The notes: generated by a model not told the origin, from the sequence alone. Shown: positions 13,645 to 22,695, counted from the stretch's first letter. The stretch is DNA of 26,518 bases from Neocallimastix lanati (nom. inval.) (GCA_016946835.1 JACVTC010000463.1:1-26518), one strand, 5' to 3'. Made by a program: numbers and translations.

Positions 13645-14652
13645 ATGAAATTTGCTCTTGATTTATTACTCTCTACTTCTTTACTTCTTAGCAAGATTGA
13701 AGCTACCAAAATAAGTAAATGTTCAGATTGTACTGTTTTTACTACTGGTAAAGATGGTTCCCTTTGGGGTTGGGAAGATGGTACCTTCTGTAAAATTTCA
13801 TCCAGTTGCAGTAAAAGTAAAAATACAAGTACAAAGAAAACAACAACTGTATATAAAAAAAGTACAAAGAAGACAGCAAATAAAAAAACTTCTTCTACTA
13901 CTACTAAAGCTAAAGCTAAAGAAACTACCACTACCACTACTTCTGCTCCAGCTGCTCATGAAACCGATGCCAAAGGTAACATAGTTTGTAATGGTTGTGT
14001 TGTTACTGGTACTGGAGGTGACAATTCTTTATGGGGTTGGGAAGATGAAAAGTCTTGTATTATTAGTAATACTAAATGTGAAGGTAAACTTGATGAAAAA
14101 AAGGCAGAAGCTTCTGCTGTTGTATCTAATCACAAAAAAGATGCTTCTGGTAATGTTATCTGTAATAAATGTGAAGTTACTGCTACTGGTGGTGATGGTT
14201 CTTACTGGGGTTGGGAAGATCAAGCTTCCTGTATCATAGATAACACAAAATGTAATCTTACTCCACCAAAGTCTGAACAAAAGGCTCTTGAAAGAGGTCC
14301 AGATGGTGTTCTTATTTGCAGTACTTGTGAATACACTCGTATAGATCCAGACACCACCACTTGGAATACAGAAAATGGTGAAGACTGTAGAGTTATTGGT
14401 TCTCGTTGTGGTATTAACACTACTCCACACCCATGGTGTAGTGGTTGTGTTGTCACTGGTACTGGTAATGATGGTGCTCTTTACGGTTGGGAAAACAATG
14501 CTTCCTGTCTTATTAACGAAGTCACTTGTGGTATTGTCTCCAATCATGGTGAATATGGAGAAGCTTCTTCTTCCAACTCTCAACAAAAGATGACCTTCCT
14601 CAACTATGCAATTTGTTCTCTTGCTGCTCTCTACGTTTACAGAAGATTTTAA
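13645..14652 (+). CDS. Secreted, membrane- or GPI-anchored protein with five CBM10-like modules (copy B)
   Basis: This is the duplicate of the 3809-4816 gene, with the same 335-residue layout: signal peptide, five four-cysteine CBM10-like modules, a Lys/Thr-rich linker and a C-terminal hydrophobic segment ending in RRF. I find six base differences in 1008, all transitions. Four change the protein: G6D, N141S, A159V and A160V. G6D puts an acidic residue into the hydrophobic core of the signal peptide and might weaken secretion. N141S removes the N-glycosylation sequon in module 2. The A159V/A160V pair lies in the linker after module 2. The frame is fully open and the A-rich start context is the same, so the gene is probably functional. 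Its ligand, as for copy A, cannot be told from sequence alone. Confidence 0.9.
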   Translation: MKFALDLLLSTSLLLSKIEATKISKCSDCTVFTTGKDGSLWGWEDGTFCKISSSCSKSKNTSTKKTTTVYKKSTKKTANKKTSSTTTKAKAKETTTTTTSAPAAHETDAKGNIVCNGCVVTGTGGDNSLWGWEDEKSCIISNTKCEGKLDEKKAEASAVVSNHKKDASGNVICNKCEVTATGGDGSYWGWEDQASCIIDNTKCNLTPPKSEQKALERGPDGVLICSTCEYTRIDPDTTTWNTENGEDCRVIGSRCGINTTPHPWCSGCVVTGTGNDGALYGWENNASCLINEVTCGIVSNHGEYGEASSSNSQQKMTFLNYAICSLAALYVYRRF

Positions 14653-15750
14653 GTATTATTAGTATATTTGATTTTCTTTTTTTTTTTTTAAAAAAAAAAA
14701 TCTAAAACTTTTATATATAAAAAATTCAAAAAAAAAATTTTTTTTTTATTATAATTACTATTTTATATTTTTTTTTCTTTTTTTTCTGATATAAAATAGA
14801 AAATGAAAAAAAAAATTTTTTTTACATTTACATTGAATAAAAAATACTAATAGTAATTATTAGTTAATACAAAAAAAAAAGAAAAAAGATTAAAAAAAGT
14901 ATAAATGTTTAAGAAAATGGATCATTTTTAAAATTGTAGTATGTAAGCATTTTAAAAATAAAAACATTTTCAAAACAAAAATAAAATAATATATAAAAAA
15001 AATATTAAAGAAGATTTTTTTTGGAAGATTTTCTTTATTTCATCAAAATAAATAAATAAAACAATAATACTATAATCCTTTTTATATTAAAAAAAATATA
15101 GAAATAATATTTATATATATATATATATACATATAATATTATTAAAAAAAATAGATTTAGATAAATCTACTAATCCAAACGATATTTATAAAAAAAAATT
15201 ATATAAATAAATTAAATAGTTTTTTAAAAACAAAAACAAAACAAAAGTATAAAAAAAAAATAAAAAAAAAAAAAAAAATAAAAAAAAAAAATTGAAAGTT
15301 ATACTAAAAACGTTTATAAAAATTTTGTAGTTTAACGTAAATATTAAATCAAATAAAATAAAAGAAATACATTTACATATAAAAAACATATAAATACTAA
15401 AAACAATTATTAACATTTAAATATTATAAGAATAGAACTATATTAAAAACAAAAAACAAAAAGCAAATATAAATCTTTGAAAGATTTATTTTTTTCTTCT
15501 TTAAAATAATATTTTATTATTTTTTGTTATAAAAAAAGCTTTTCATTTATTAAAAATTATTATTATTTTTCATTTTTATATATTATTTTTTTTCAAAAAA
15601 AAAAAAAAAAAAAAAAATAAGTAATAATAATAATAATAACAAAAAAAAATATTTAAAAAATATATATACATAAAAAAAAAACCTTTAAAAATATTTATAA
15701 AAATAAATAAAATTCATTTTTATTTTAAACAAAATTAAAATACAATAAAG

Positions 15751-15790
<40 letters not shown>

Positions 15791-16083
15791 ATAAAAATTA
15801 AAAACTTTTTTTTATTTGTTAATTATAAAATCAAATTAAAAAAAAAAAATAAATAGAATAAATACTTTTTTTAAAATTAGATCTTTATCATAAAATATAT
15901 TAATAGAGTTTGATCTATGTATAAGCCATAAATTCCTGACTCTTAATATTTATATAACTATATTATATTATATTGATATTGATATTTATTTTTTAATTTT
16001 TTAAAAAATAAAAATATTTTATTATTTATCATTTAATATTAAATTATTTAACTATTCGTTATTCATTATTTATATATTTATTC
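14653..16083. other. Gene-free 3' flank of CBM10 gene B
   Basis: Copy of 4817-6224, with no gene. The main difference is a pure 38-base poly(A) run at 15751-15788 where copy A has about ten As with interruptions. Confidence 0.75.
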
Positions 16084-16560
16084 TGGCAACCTAACAAATG
16101 ATATTGTTAATAGTAATAATGATTATAGCAACAGTAATAATAGTAATAGTAATAATAGTAATAGTAATAATAGTTATAGTAATTTTAGTAATAGTATTAG
16201 TAATGTTAGTAATAGTATTGAAAATAATGTGTATGTTGATTCTAATGTGTGTGAAAAAGTGTTTAATTTCCTTCTTGGAGGTCGAAGTATTAGTAACAGT
16301 ACAAAGGGAAATGGAAGGGTCTATTTAAGTGCCAGATGAAATCTGGTGCTTATTCTGATACTCCATTCTTGGTAGTTACTGCGGCACTTCTTCAATCGAT
16401 TATACCTATTGCTATTGGCCAGCAATGGTCTTTGTTCAATAGGTTCAAATCGAATCGTACTACTACTACCAAGAGCGTCAATGCTGAAGAAACGGTAAGA
16501 TAGGCCAGCAGAGTTTTTTTTTTTTTTTTTAAAGGAGAAACTGGAGTCTTAATTATCACC
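16084..16560 (+). pseudogene. Unrecognised gene fragment with one frame break
   Basis: High-complexity insert at the point where duplication copy B departs from copy A. One frame (from 16086) reads an Asn/Ser-rich stretch and then a less repetitive segment with NVCEKVFNFLLGGRS, and stops in TGA at about 16337. The overlapping +1-shifted frame starts ATG at about 16336, has MKSGAYSDTPFLVVTAALLQ near its start and AEETVR at its end, and stops at about 16503. The two could be one coding region broken by a single-base shift. The family is not recognised. The last bases (GAAACGGTAAGA, then a T run) resemble the right end of the insert at 6330-6715. Confidence 0.4.
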
Positions 16561-16601
16561 CCTTCTTCTCATTAATCCCAATCTTAAAAAAAAAAAATTA
16601 A

Positions 16602-16640
16602 AATTATTATATTTTTTAATGTTTAAAAAATATAATAATT
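16602..16640. repeat. Perfect AT-only inverted repeat, 18-bp arms
   Basis: The arm AATTATTATATTTTTTAA (16602-16619) is matched exactly by its reverse complement at 16623-16640, with a three-base TGT loop. It could form a strong cruciform or RNA hairpin, and could be the remnant of a miniature inverted-repeat element. Confidence 0.8.
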
Positions 16641-16862
16641 ATTTATTATTACTATCAAGTTAATTATTATCTATTTATTATTTATTTTTTAAAATGCATT
16701 AAAAATATTAAAAAGATGTAGAGTATAGTAATGAAAATTATATATTTGAAAAATATTAAAAGATAAAAACTTTTTTTTTTTTATTTTATTTAATAATATA
16801 TATATATATTTTATTAATTTTTTTTTTTTTATTTTTAGAGTATTATTTTTATAATATAATTA

Positions 16863-16866
16863 TTAA

Positions 16867-16962
<96 letters not shown>

Positions 16963-16996
16963 TAATAATAATAATAATAAAATAATAAAATAATAA

Positions 16997-17057
<61 letters not shown>

Positions 17058-17078
17058 TTAATAATAATAACTAGTAAT
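16863..17078. repeat. (AAT)n microsatellite
   Basis: Trinucleotide tract of about 215 bp with a few extra As. Its left flank (16823-16862) matches the flank of the tract at 6763. Its right end abuts the gag-like start of the Copia remnant. Confidence 0.9.
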
Positions 17079-17079
17079 A

Positions 17080-17434
17080 ATGAAACAAACTAAAAATAGC
17101 AATAAAGAAAGTTCTTCTAATAATAATAAAAATGGAGACAATGAAGACATGTTCAAAATCATGTTAAACGATATGACTCAGATGATGTTAATAATGAATT
17201 CATAAGTAGAAATAATATAAAGGAGAATTTTAAACAGTAATACAATTATATACTTAAAAAAGTAATGATAAATTAAGAAATAATTTAGAAAATTTAGATT
17301 ATTGGCTAATGAGTGTAAAGTTAAAACCTAAAGCATTTATAAAGACGTATTATAACAAGACTCATAGGAATGTGTCTTTTGATGAAAAAAATATATTTAT
17401 ATTAAGGAAGCCTTTTTTAAATTTAGCCTTTTGA
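17080..17434 (+). pseudogene. Copia gag-like N-terminal remnant
   Basis: A 41-codon open frame from ATG at 17080 to TAA at 17203-17205 reads an Asn/Ser/Lys-rich start and then MFKIMLNDMTQMM. A second open stretch (17258-17434) contains NLDYWLMSVKLKP, which resembles the region near the start of Copia gag where a conserved W follows a short Asn-rich segment. The gag assignment rests mostly on position before the protease and integrase pieces. Confidence 0.45.
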
Positions 17435-17766
17435 ACAAATAAGGTAACAATCATAATAAATAAAATCAAATATAAAAATAAAAATAAAAAAAAAAATATT
17501 TAAATTCAAGGAATTATTATAAAAATAAATATTATATTAATATTATAAATATAAAATGAAAATTATGAAGAAGACAATATAAAAACTAAAAAAATAAATA
17601 TCATATTAATATTGTAAAGAAAAAAAAAGAAAAAAAAAGAAAAAAAAGGCAATCATGAGGAAGACAATATAAAAACTATCAATACAAATGATATAAATGA
17701 TGAGGGTTTTTTTTAGAAAATATTTCTGTCATCAATAATTATAATCATATGAAAAAATATTAATTA

Positions 17767-18060
17767 CAAAAATTCAACGCATTGGATTATCGCTTAATGG
17801 TTACAGGTGTCAACCTTAACCAACAGATATGACGATTAAAAAAAAAAAATTTATATATATAAATTATACTATGAATAAAAGTATAATATATCAAATGATA
17901 TTCTGAATGCGTTGGCACATATAAAGGAAATTTTAAAGATAATAAATTTACGTTATCTAATGAGCATTATATACGCATCAAAATATAAAAAACAATTTAC
18001 TTTCAATGTATTCAATTCTTGATAATAGATGCCAAATTGTCGTTGGGGGGGGGAAATTAA
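17767..18060 (+). pseudogene. Copia aspartic protease remnant
   Basis: The frame at about 17776 reads THWIIA and, after a stop and disrupted bases, STLTNRYDD. This corresponds to the protease active-site block of Copia elements, in which a WI(I/L)DSG-type motif is followed by S/H and a short loop; the catalytic aspartate codon itself is damaged. Further on, VGTYKGNFKDNKFTLSNEHY (about 17910-17969) and, in another frame, KNNLLSMYSILDNRCQIVVG (about 17985-18045) match the typical block with a conserved LLS motif after the protease. The block ends in an unusual run of nine Gs (18045-18053). Confidence 0.7.
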
Positions 18061-18129
18061 CAATAAAGATCGCTACAAATCAGCTGGGGAGAAATCCTGC
18101 TGCGGTCGTTAAAAAAAAAAAATAGCCTA

Positions 18130-18537
18130 CAAATATTTAAAAACAATAATAAATTTATTGCCAATATATATACTGATGATGAAAATTTATTTACATTTTT
18201 GATACTATTCCAAATAAATAAGGTTACTAAAAGTAATCCTTTATCTAATATTTTGATACCAATATACAATGGTTTTAATTATTATATCACATTCCTTAAT
18301 GATTTCTTTAAAAAAAAATGTTAAATCTACTTAAATTTTGAAAATAAAAGCCATGTATACCATATCTTTTGTTAACTTTCATAAATTTATTATAAAATAC
18401 AACTCCTTATAAAATTATTAATTTGAAAATCGACAGTGGTAAGGAATAGATAAATCACAATCTTGTTGATTATTTAAAGTCTAATGGCATAAATTTTTTT
18501 AAGTTTTTATACATTTCACTTCCTTTGCTATCTATAA

Positions 18538-18575
<38 letters not shown>

Positions 18576-18810
18576 TCCTGTAGAACGTTTAAATCAAATT
18601 TTAAATTACTGTACTACTACCCTCCTCAGCTCATTTAAGCTCTCTATTAAGTTTTGGAATTCTGTCATTTTGTATGTTTCCTATTTATATAATATTAATT
18701 TTCACTAAAGTATTAATAATAAAATTCTTGATGAGGTCTTCTTAACAAACCAGTTAATATTTCATATCTAAAAGTATTTTCTGTTGCAAAGCATTTTTTT
18801 TTTTTTTTTT
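18130..18810 (+). pseudogene. Copia integrase core remnant
   Basis: In order one can read YNGFNYYITFLNDFF (about 18272-18316), NFHKFIIKYNSL (about 18375-18410), KIDSGKE followed by a stop, VDYLKSNGI (about 18427-18495), and after a 34-base A run NGPVERLNQILNYC then FWNSVILYVSYLYN (18571-18702). These match the Copia integrase sequence of a YFLTFIDDF block, a catalytic SDNG-E block, an NG-ER-N block with the third catalytic Glu, and a FW...YL.N block. The CX2C zinc knuckle region before it is not recognisable. Stops and at least three frame changes make it non-functional. Confidence 0.85.
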
Positions 18811-19560
18811 AACAATAACCCTTAAATCTAATAAATTTGATAATAATACAAAACTTGGTATTTTTTTTTTTTTTTTCTTTTTTTGGTTACTTTAATGACT
18901 CTTTAAGCTATTAAAAATTTTAGATATAGTTACCAACTCTATTGTCTATGCAAGGGATGTTTGCCTTTATTGAAGACATGCCATGTACTATTAATACTAT
19001 CTTTTTCTCTTTGAATAAATATATTAATTCAATTAATAATTTTAGTGATTTATTAATTGAAGAGGAAAAATTCTGATATATATTAATTCTAATCTTAACT
19101 ATTATAATTATAATATTAATTTTTGAAATGATAATAACATTCAAAATAAAAATCTAAACTCTCAAACTAATTATTGAAATGAAAATAATTTTACACTTAA
19201 AAAATAACTTTAAATAATAAAAATAATATATAAGTGAAAATAATAAAATAAATATAAATGACATCATTAACAACACCAAATATAATTATTATAATAATAT
19301 TGATGATTAAAATAATATATATATTTATGAAAATGATGATTCGAATAACAATAATGATAATAAGTAATAATAATCAAAATGGTAATAAAATTAATAATTA
19401 TAATAATAATAATTCGAAAAGAAAAAAGAAACATAAATAATAATAGTGATTATTCTAATGCTTCAGATAATGAACCTCCTATATAAAGAAAATTAAGAAT
19501 TGACAAATAACATTAAAAAAAAAAAAAAAAAAAAAACCTTAAAATTTTGAATATTAATAT
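18811..19560 (+). pseudogene. Copia integrase C-terminal block and Asn-rich linker remnant
   Basis: KFDNNTKLG (from about 18835) followed, after T-run expansion, by GYFNDSL and then SIVYARDVCL (about 18940-18968) matches the conserved block after the integrase core in Copia elements, where a KxG.F.GY segment precedes an SRDV-type strand. The following 400 bases read as a degraded Asn-rich region, then DNEPP at about 19467-19484 near Arg/Lys codons, matching the typical acidic-basic linker before reverse transcriptase. Confidence 0.75.
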
Positions 19561-19562
19561 AA

Positions 19563-19733
19563 ATGTACCATATACATATTCTCAAAACGTTAATTCAAAC
19601 GGATGCTGAAAAATGGAAATTGCTATCAAAGAAGAAAGAAGAACATTCAAATCTATATAACAATAAAGTTATAAAAATAGTTAATAATATTCCCCAAAAA
19701 AATAAAGAAATTGTTCATATCATTGAAAAATAA
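19563..19733 (+). pseudogene. Copia reverse transcriptase N-terminal fragment
   Basis: An open 56-codon frame contains TDAEKWKLL, then LYNNKVIKIVNNIPQ, and ends at TAA (19731-19733). It aligns with the start of the Copia reverse transcriptase domain, where an AxxWxxAMxxE block is followed by a W-x-LV-x-P block; the expected Trp in the second block is Ile here. The domain then stops, with no palm motifs afterwards. The clean frame in an otherwise shattered element is probably chance survival. Confidence 0.75.
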
Positions 19734-19735
19734 AT

Positions 19736-19978
19736 AATAAATAATAAAAAAATAATTAATTAATAATAAATAATTAATAATAAATAATGAAAAGAGTATT
19801 TATTAATAAATAATAAATAATAATTATACTAATATAAATTAAAAAAAAAAAATAATAATAATAAAAAATAATAAAAAAAAAAGCTCTTTTTTTTTTTTTT
19901 TAATTTAAATTGATATAAACTTAATTTAATATAAAAAATAATTAAAAAAGATTAATAAAATTTTTAATATAAATATTT

Positions 19979-20014
<36 letters not shown>

Positions 20015-20398
20015 CTTTAAAAAAAAAAACGTAACAAAACAAAACTAAATCGAAAATCAAAATTAAAAAAAATTAATTTGATTTATATATAAATATATGA
20101 TTTTATAATTTCTATATGTATACTTTTTATTAAAAACGTATATAAATACATATAAAAAAAATAAAATTAATATAAAAAAGAAATATAAAAATATAAAAAT
20201 TAAAAAACGCATATAAATACATATGAAAAAAAAAACATAAAATTAATATAATAAATAAAAATAAAAATATAAAAATATAAAAAATATAAAATTCATAAAG
20301 TAAAATTTAAAAATTTAATTTTTATATTATTCTAATATAGAATAATTATGAATTAATATACAATTAATATAAAAATATCAAATAAAAAAGAAAAAAAA
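19736..20398. other. AT-rich upstream region of the esterase gene
   Basis: No gene. It holds TAATAAATAATAA-type repeats (19736-19870), a pure 34-base T run (19981-20014) and a direct repeat of about 45-52 bp (20129-20173 and 20199-20250), each copy containing TATATAAATACATAT or ATATAAATACATAT. These repeats could hold TATA-like elements. A two-codon upstream frame (ATG AAT TAA, 20348-20356) lies 43 bp before the esterase ATG. Confidence 0.6.
20129..20250 (+). promoter_or_regulatory. Duplicated TATAAATAC-containing repeat upstream of the esterase
   Basis: Two imperfect copies (20129-20173 and 20199-20250), each with AACG(T/C)ATATAAATACATAT and then A-rich DNA ending in AAAATTAATATA. They lie 150-270 bp before the start codon, a reasonable place for core promoter elements. 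The AT-rich background makes the promoter reading tentative. Confidence 0.3.
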
Positions 20399-21504
20399 AT
20401 GAATTATTTAAAATTTGCTATTTTAGTATTAATTTTTTTAATTGATTATGTTATAAGTGATAATAATGGAATGGATAGTTCCTTCGTTTTTTTATCAAAG
20501 ACTCATCCATTTATATATTCAGAAATTAAAGATTTAATTGTTTTTGGGTAAATATTAATAATATTATTTAGAATTTCTTTAAAAAAAAATGTGGTACTAA
20601 TTCAAATTCAAATTTCCTATATATAAAAATAAATAAATAAAAATAAATAAATAAACAAATATATAAATAAATTAAACAGTGATTCTTATACAACTGCAAC
20701 TATTGATTATTCTACTTTACAATTTAACGGTCAAGTAAGTATTAGAAATATATATATATATATATATAATATAATAAATAATTATTTATTTTAAAATTAG
20801 TTATTTGATTATTGATAAAATTATTTAATTTTTATTGATAAAACTAATCTTTTAAATTATCATTGAAATTCCAATATTCATCTTTATTTTTTTTTTTTTT
20901 TATTAAATTATAATTTTTTATTGTTATTAATAATTAATAATAAAAGAGCAGTAATAATGAAGAAGAAAGTAAAAATTGGCCTTTGTTTTTAGTTAAAAAA
21001 CGTATTATGAATATGTGGAATTTTGCTTGTAGTGGAGCTGTAGTAGACAATGATATGTAAGCTCTCTTTCTCCATATAAATATATATATAAAATTTTCAA
21101 AATTTAAAAAATAAAATATATAATATATGTTTGCATATATTATTAAAAAATATAATTATTATATATTAAATAATTTATATAATATTTATATAATATATAA
21201 TATTATTTGTAGAACATATAATTTAAATGGATAAATTTATAAAAATCTACATTATTTATATAATTTGAAATAAAAATATAAATAATAAATATATATTATT
21301 TAATACTTTTATATATATATATATATATTATATAAATATTTTAGAAGATGTTATGATTTTTTAATTTTTATTATCATATTTATTATTAATTATTAATTAT
21401 ATTCATTATTTATATATATATGTTTTTTATTATAACTATATAATTAATTATAATTATTATTATATTATTTTTATGTTTTATTGTATATATATATTTTTTT
21501 TTTT

Positions 21505-21542
<38 letters not shown>

Positions 21543-22506
21543 TATTCATAGTAATAATGCATTGCCAATGACAGAACAATATAAAGCTTTTATTTTACAT
21601 ATGGGTAAAGGTGGAAAACACTCAAATTGGAGAAGTGATCAGTCATTAATAGGTATCTGGTTTGGTATCAATGATATAATGAATAGAGCAGATAATGATA
21701 TTGATTATGATGATGATCAATCAATTATAAAAAGTATGTTTAAAATAATTAATAAGATTTATGATCTTGGAGCTCGTAATTTTTTGATTTTGGATGTTCC
21801 ATCTCTTGAAAAACTTCCACATTTCATATACAGTCCTGTAAAGGGATTAGACGAAGAAGTGTTAAAATTCAATAAAATGATTGCGGATAGTGCTATGAAT
21901 TTTCAAAAATCAAAACCAGAAACTAACGTTTTTGTATATAATGCTTATAATGAATTAAATTATATAATGAAAAATGAAAATAAATTTGGTTTCACCATTA
22001 CAGTTGACGATTGGTATCATAATAATGAAAGAAAACTTGAAGATATTACAAAAGAATATTTTTGGAGAGATGGTTATCATCTATCTAAATATGTTCAAGA
22101 AGCTTTAAGCCAAGAACTTGATGATTTCTTGAGTATGAATGAAAAAAATAGTAAAGAGCTTACTCATTTCAATAATCAAACGAATCAAAATAATGAAGAG
22201 GAATGTTGGTCACTTAAGCTGAATTACCCTTGTTGTGACCGTAATAATACCATTTCTTTTTATAGGAATGATTATGGTGCATGGGGTAATGTAGATAATA
22301 AATGGTGTGGGTTATATCCACCTACTGTTGATACCTGTTTTGAAAAATATTTTAATAAACCTTGTGGAAACACTGATACAACTAGTACAACTAGTAGTCC
22401 AAAAAGTTTTATGGTATCTCTCTCTATTTTTTACGGTGTATTCATGCCATTTTTGTCTTTCTTTCCAGTTATACTTTTTATTTCTTTTTGTCATTTTTGT
22501 TTTTAA
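20399..22506 (+). CDS. Secreted GDSL/SGNH acetylesterase (CE16-like) with C-terminal dockerin and hydrophobic tail
   Basis: Spliced gene: exons 20399-20547, 20680-20734, 20947-21056 and 21543-22506, all with GT...AG introns, giving 425 residues in one frame. The start has an A-rich context (GAAAAAAAAATG). Residues 1-20 are a signal peptide. The catalytic core has block I GDSY (Ser52, created by joining exons 1 and 2), a SGA block near WNFACSGAVVDND, block III GIND (146-149) and the DGYH block (Asp281, His284), giving the Ser-Asp-His triad of SGNH hydrolases. The order and spacing resemble fungal CE16 acetylesterases, which remove acetyl groups from hemicellulose fragments. Residues 326-362 form a fungal dockerin (CWSLKLNYPCC, YGAWGNVDNKWCG), which would dock the enzyme into the fungal cellulosome. 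A Thr/Ser linker precedes a strongly hydrophobic tail (393-425), unusual for a dockerin enzyme. It converges on the ankyrin gene. Confidence 0.88.
20548..20679 (+). other. Esterase intron 1
   Basis: Begins GTAAAT and ends AAACAG. It splits the glycine codon of the catalytic GDS motif (GG|T). Length 132 bp. Joining the exons is what restores the GDSYTT block, which strongly supports the boundary. Confidence 0.9.
20735..20946 (+). other. Esterase intron 2
   Basis: Begins with the consensus GTAAGT and ends AAAAG. Length 212 bp, phase 0. The acceptor was chosen because the next two AGs (20948 and 20951) would put a TAA stop in frame; a T-rich tract lies at 20885-20901. Confidence 0.8.
21057..21542 (+). 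other. Esterase intron 3
   Basis: Begins GTAAGC and ends in a run of about 33 Ts followed by AG. Length 486 bp, phase 2. Splicing joins ...VVDND to IIHSNNALPM in frame. The run of Ts and the AT dinucleotide repeats in this intron are typical of the window. Confidence 0.85.
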
Positions 22507-22695
22507 ATAGTTATATACTATTTTAATTCAAAGGTATCATATCTTCATTTTATTGAAACAAAAAAAAAAAAAATATATATATATATATATATAATATTAA
22601 AGTTCCTATCATTAAAGTTAATCGTTAATTAAAAAAAAAAAAAAAAAGTTAAATGGTTTAATTAAATAATTAACTTTAAAACAAAAAACAACAAC

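Larger units (their letters stand above)
9572..16083 (+). repeat. Segmental duplication, copy B
   Basis: Second direct copy of 1-6224, about 290 bp longer. The difference comes mostly from tandem-repeat expansion: a 33-bp array has nine units here against three in copy A, and a 38-base poly(A) run at 15751-15788 replaces a short mixed A/T stretch. Some arrays are shorter here, for example one unit of the roughly 30-bp repeat near 1010 is missing. The gene at 13645-14652 is intact. Confidence 0.95.
17080..19733 (+). mobile_element. Decayed Ty1/Copia retrotransposon, truncated in reverse transcriptase
   Basis: Pieces of a Copia polyprotein follow in the expected order on the plus strand: gag-like segments, aspartic protease, integrase core and C-terminal region, an Asn-rich linker and the first part of reverse transcriptase. 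The frame is broken by many stops and shifts, so it is a dead element. No LTR pair, primer binding site, catalytic YVDD motif of reverse transcriptase or RNase H is visible. The right edge at 19733 passes directly into TAATAAATAATAA-type repeats, so the 3' half is missing. Homopolymer runs of 18-34 bases have grown inside former codons (for example 18539-18572). Confidence 0.85.

Noticed and set aside
16098-16328. 76-codon Ile/Val-rich plus-strand frame
   Set aside because: It is out of frame with the more convincing Asn/Ser-rich frame, whose non-repetitive second half continues as normal protein sequence.
17080-19733. LTRs flanking the Copia remnant
   Set aside because: No TG...CA terminal direct repeats were seen on either side; the left flank is an (AAT)n tract and the right flank is AT-rich repeats.
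21481-21542. Start of the last esterase exon at ATG 21481, giving a poly-Phe N-terminus
   Set aside because: This is the intron polypyrimidine tract; splicing from exon 3 into 21543 restores the conserved SGNH block, and the signal peptide lies upstream in exon 1.
22414-22469. A possible extra intron in the esterase C-terminus (GTATCT...CTTTCCAG)
   Set aside because: The acceptor looks good but the donor is poor, and the frame without the intron is open to a natural stop. It is kept only as a check.
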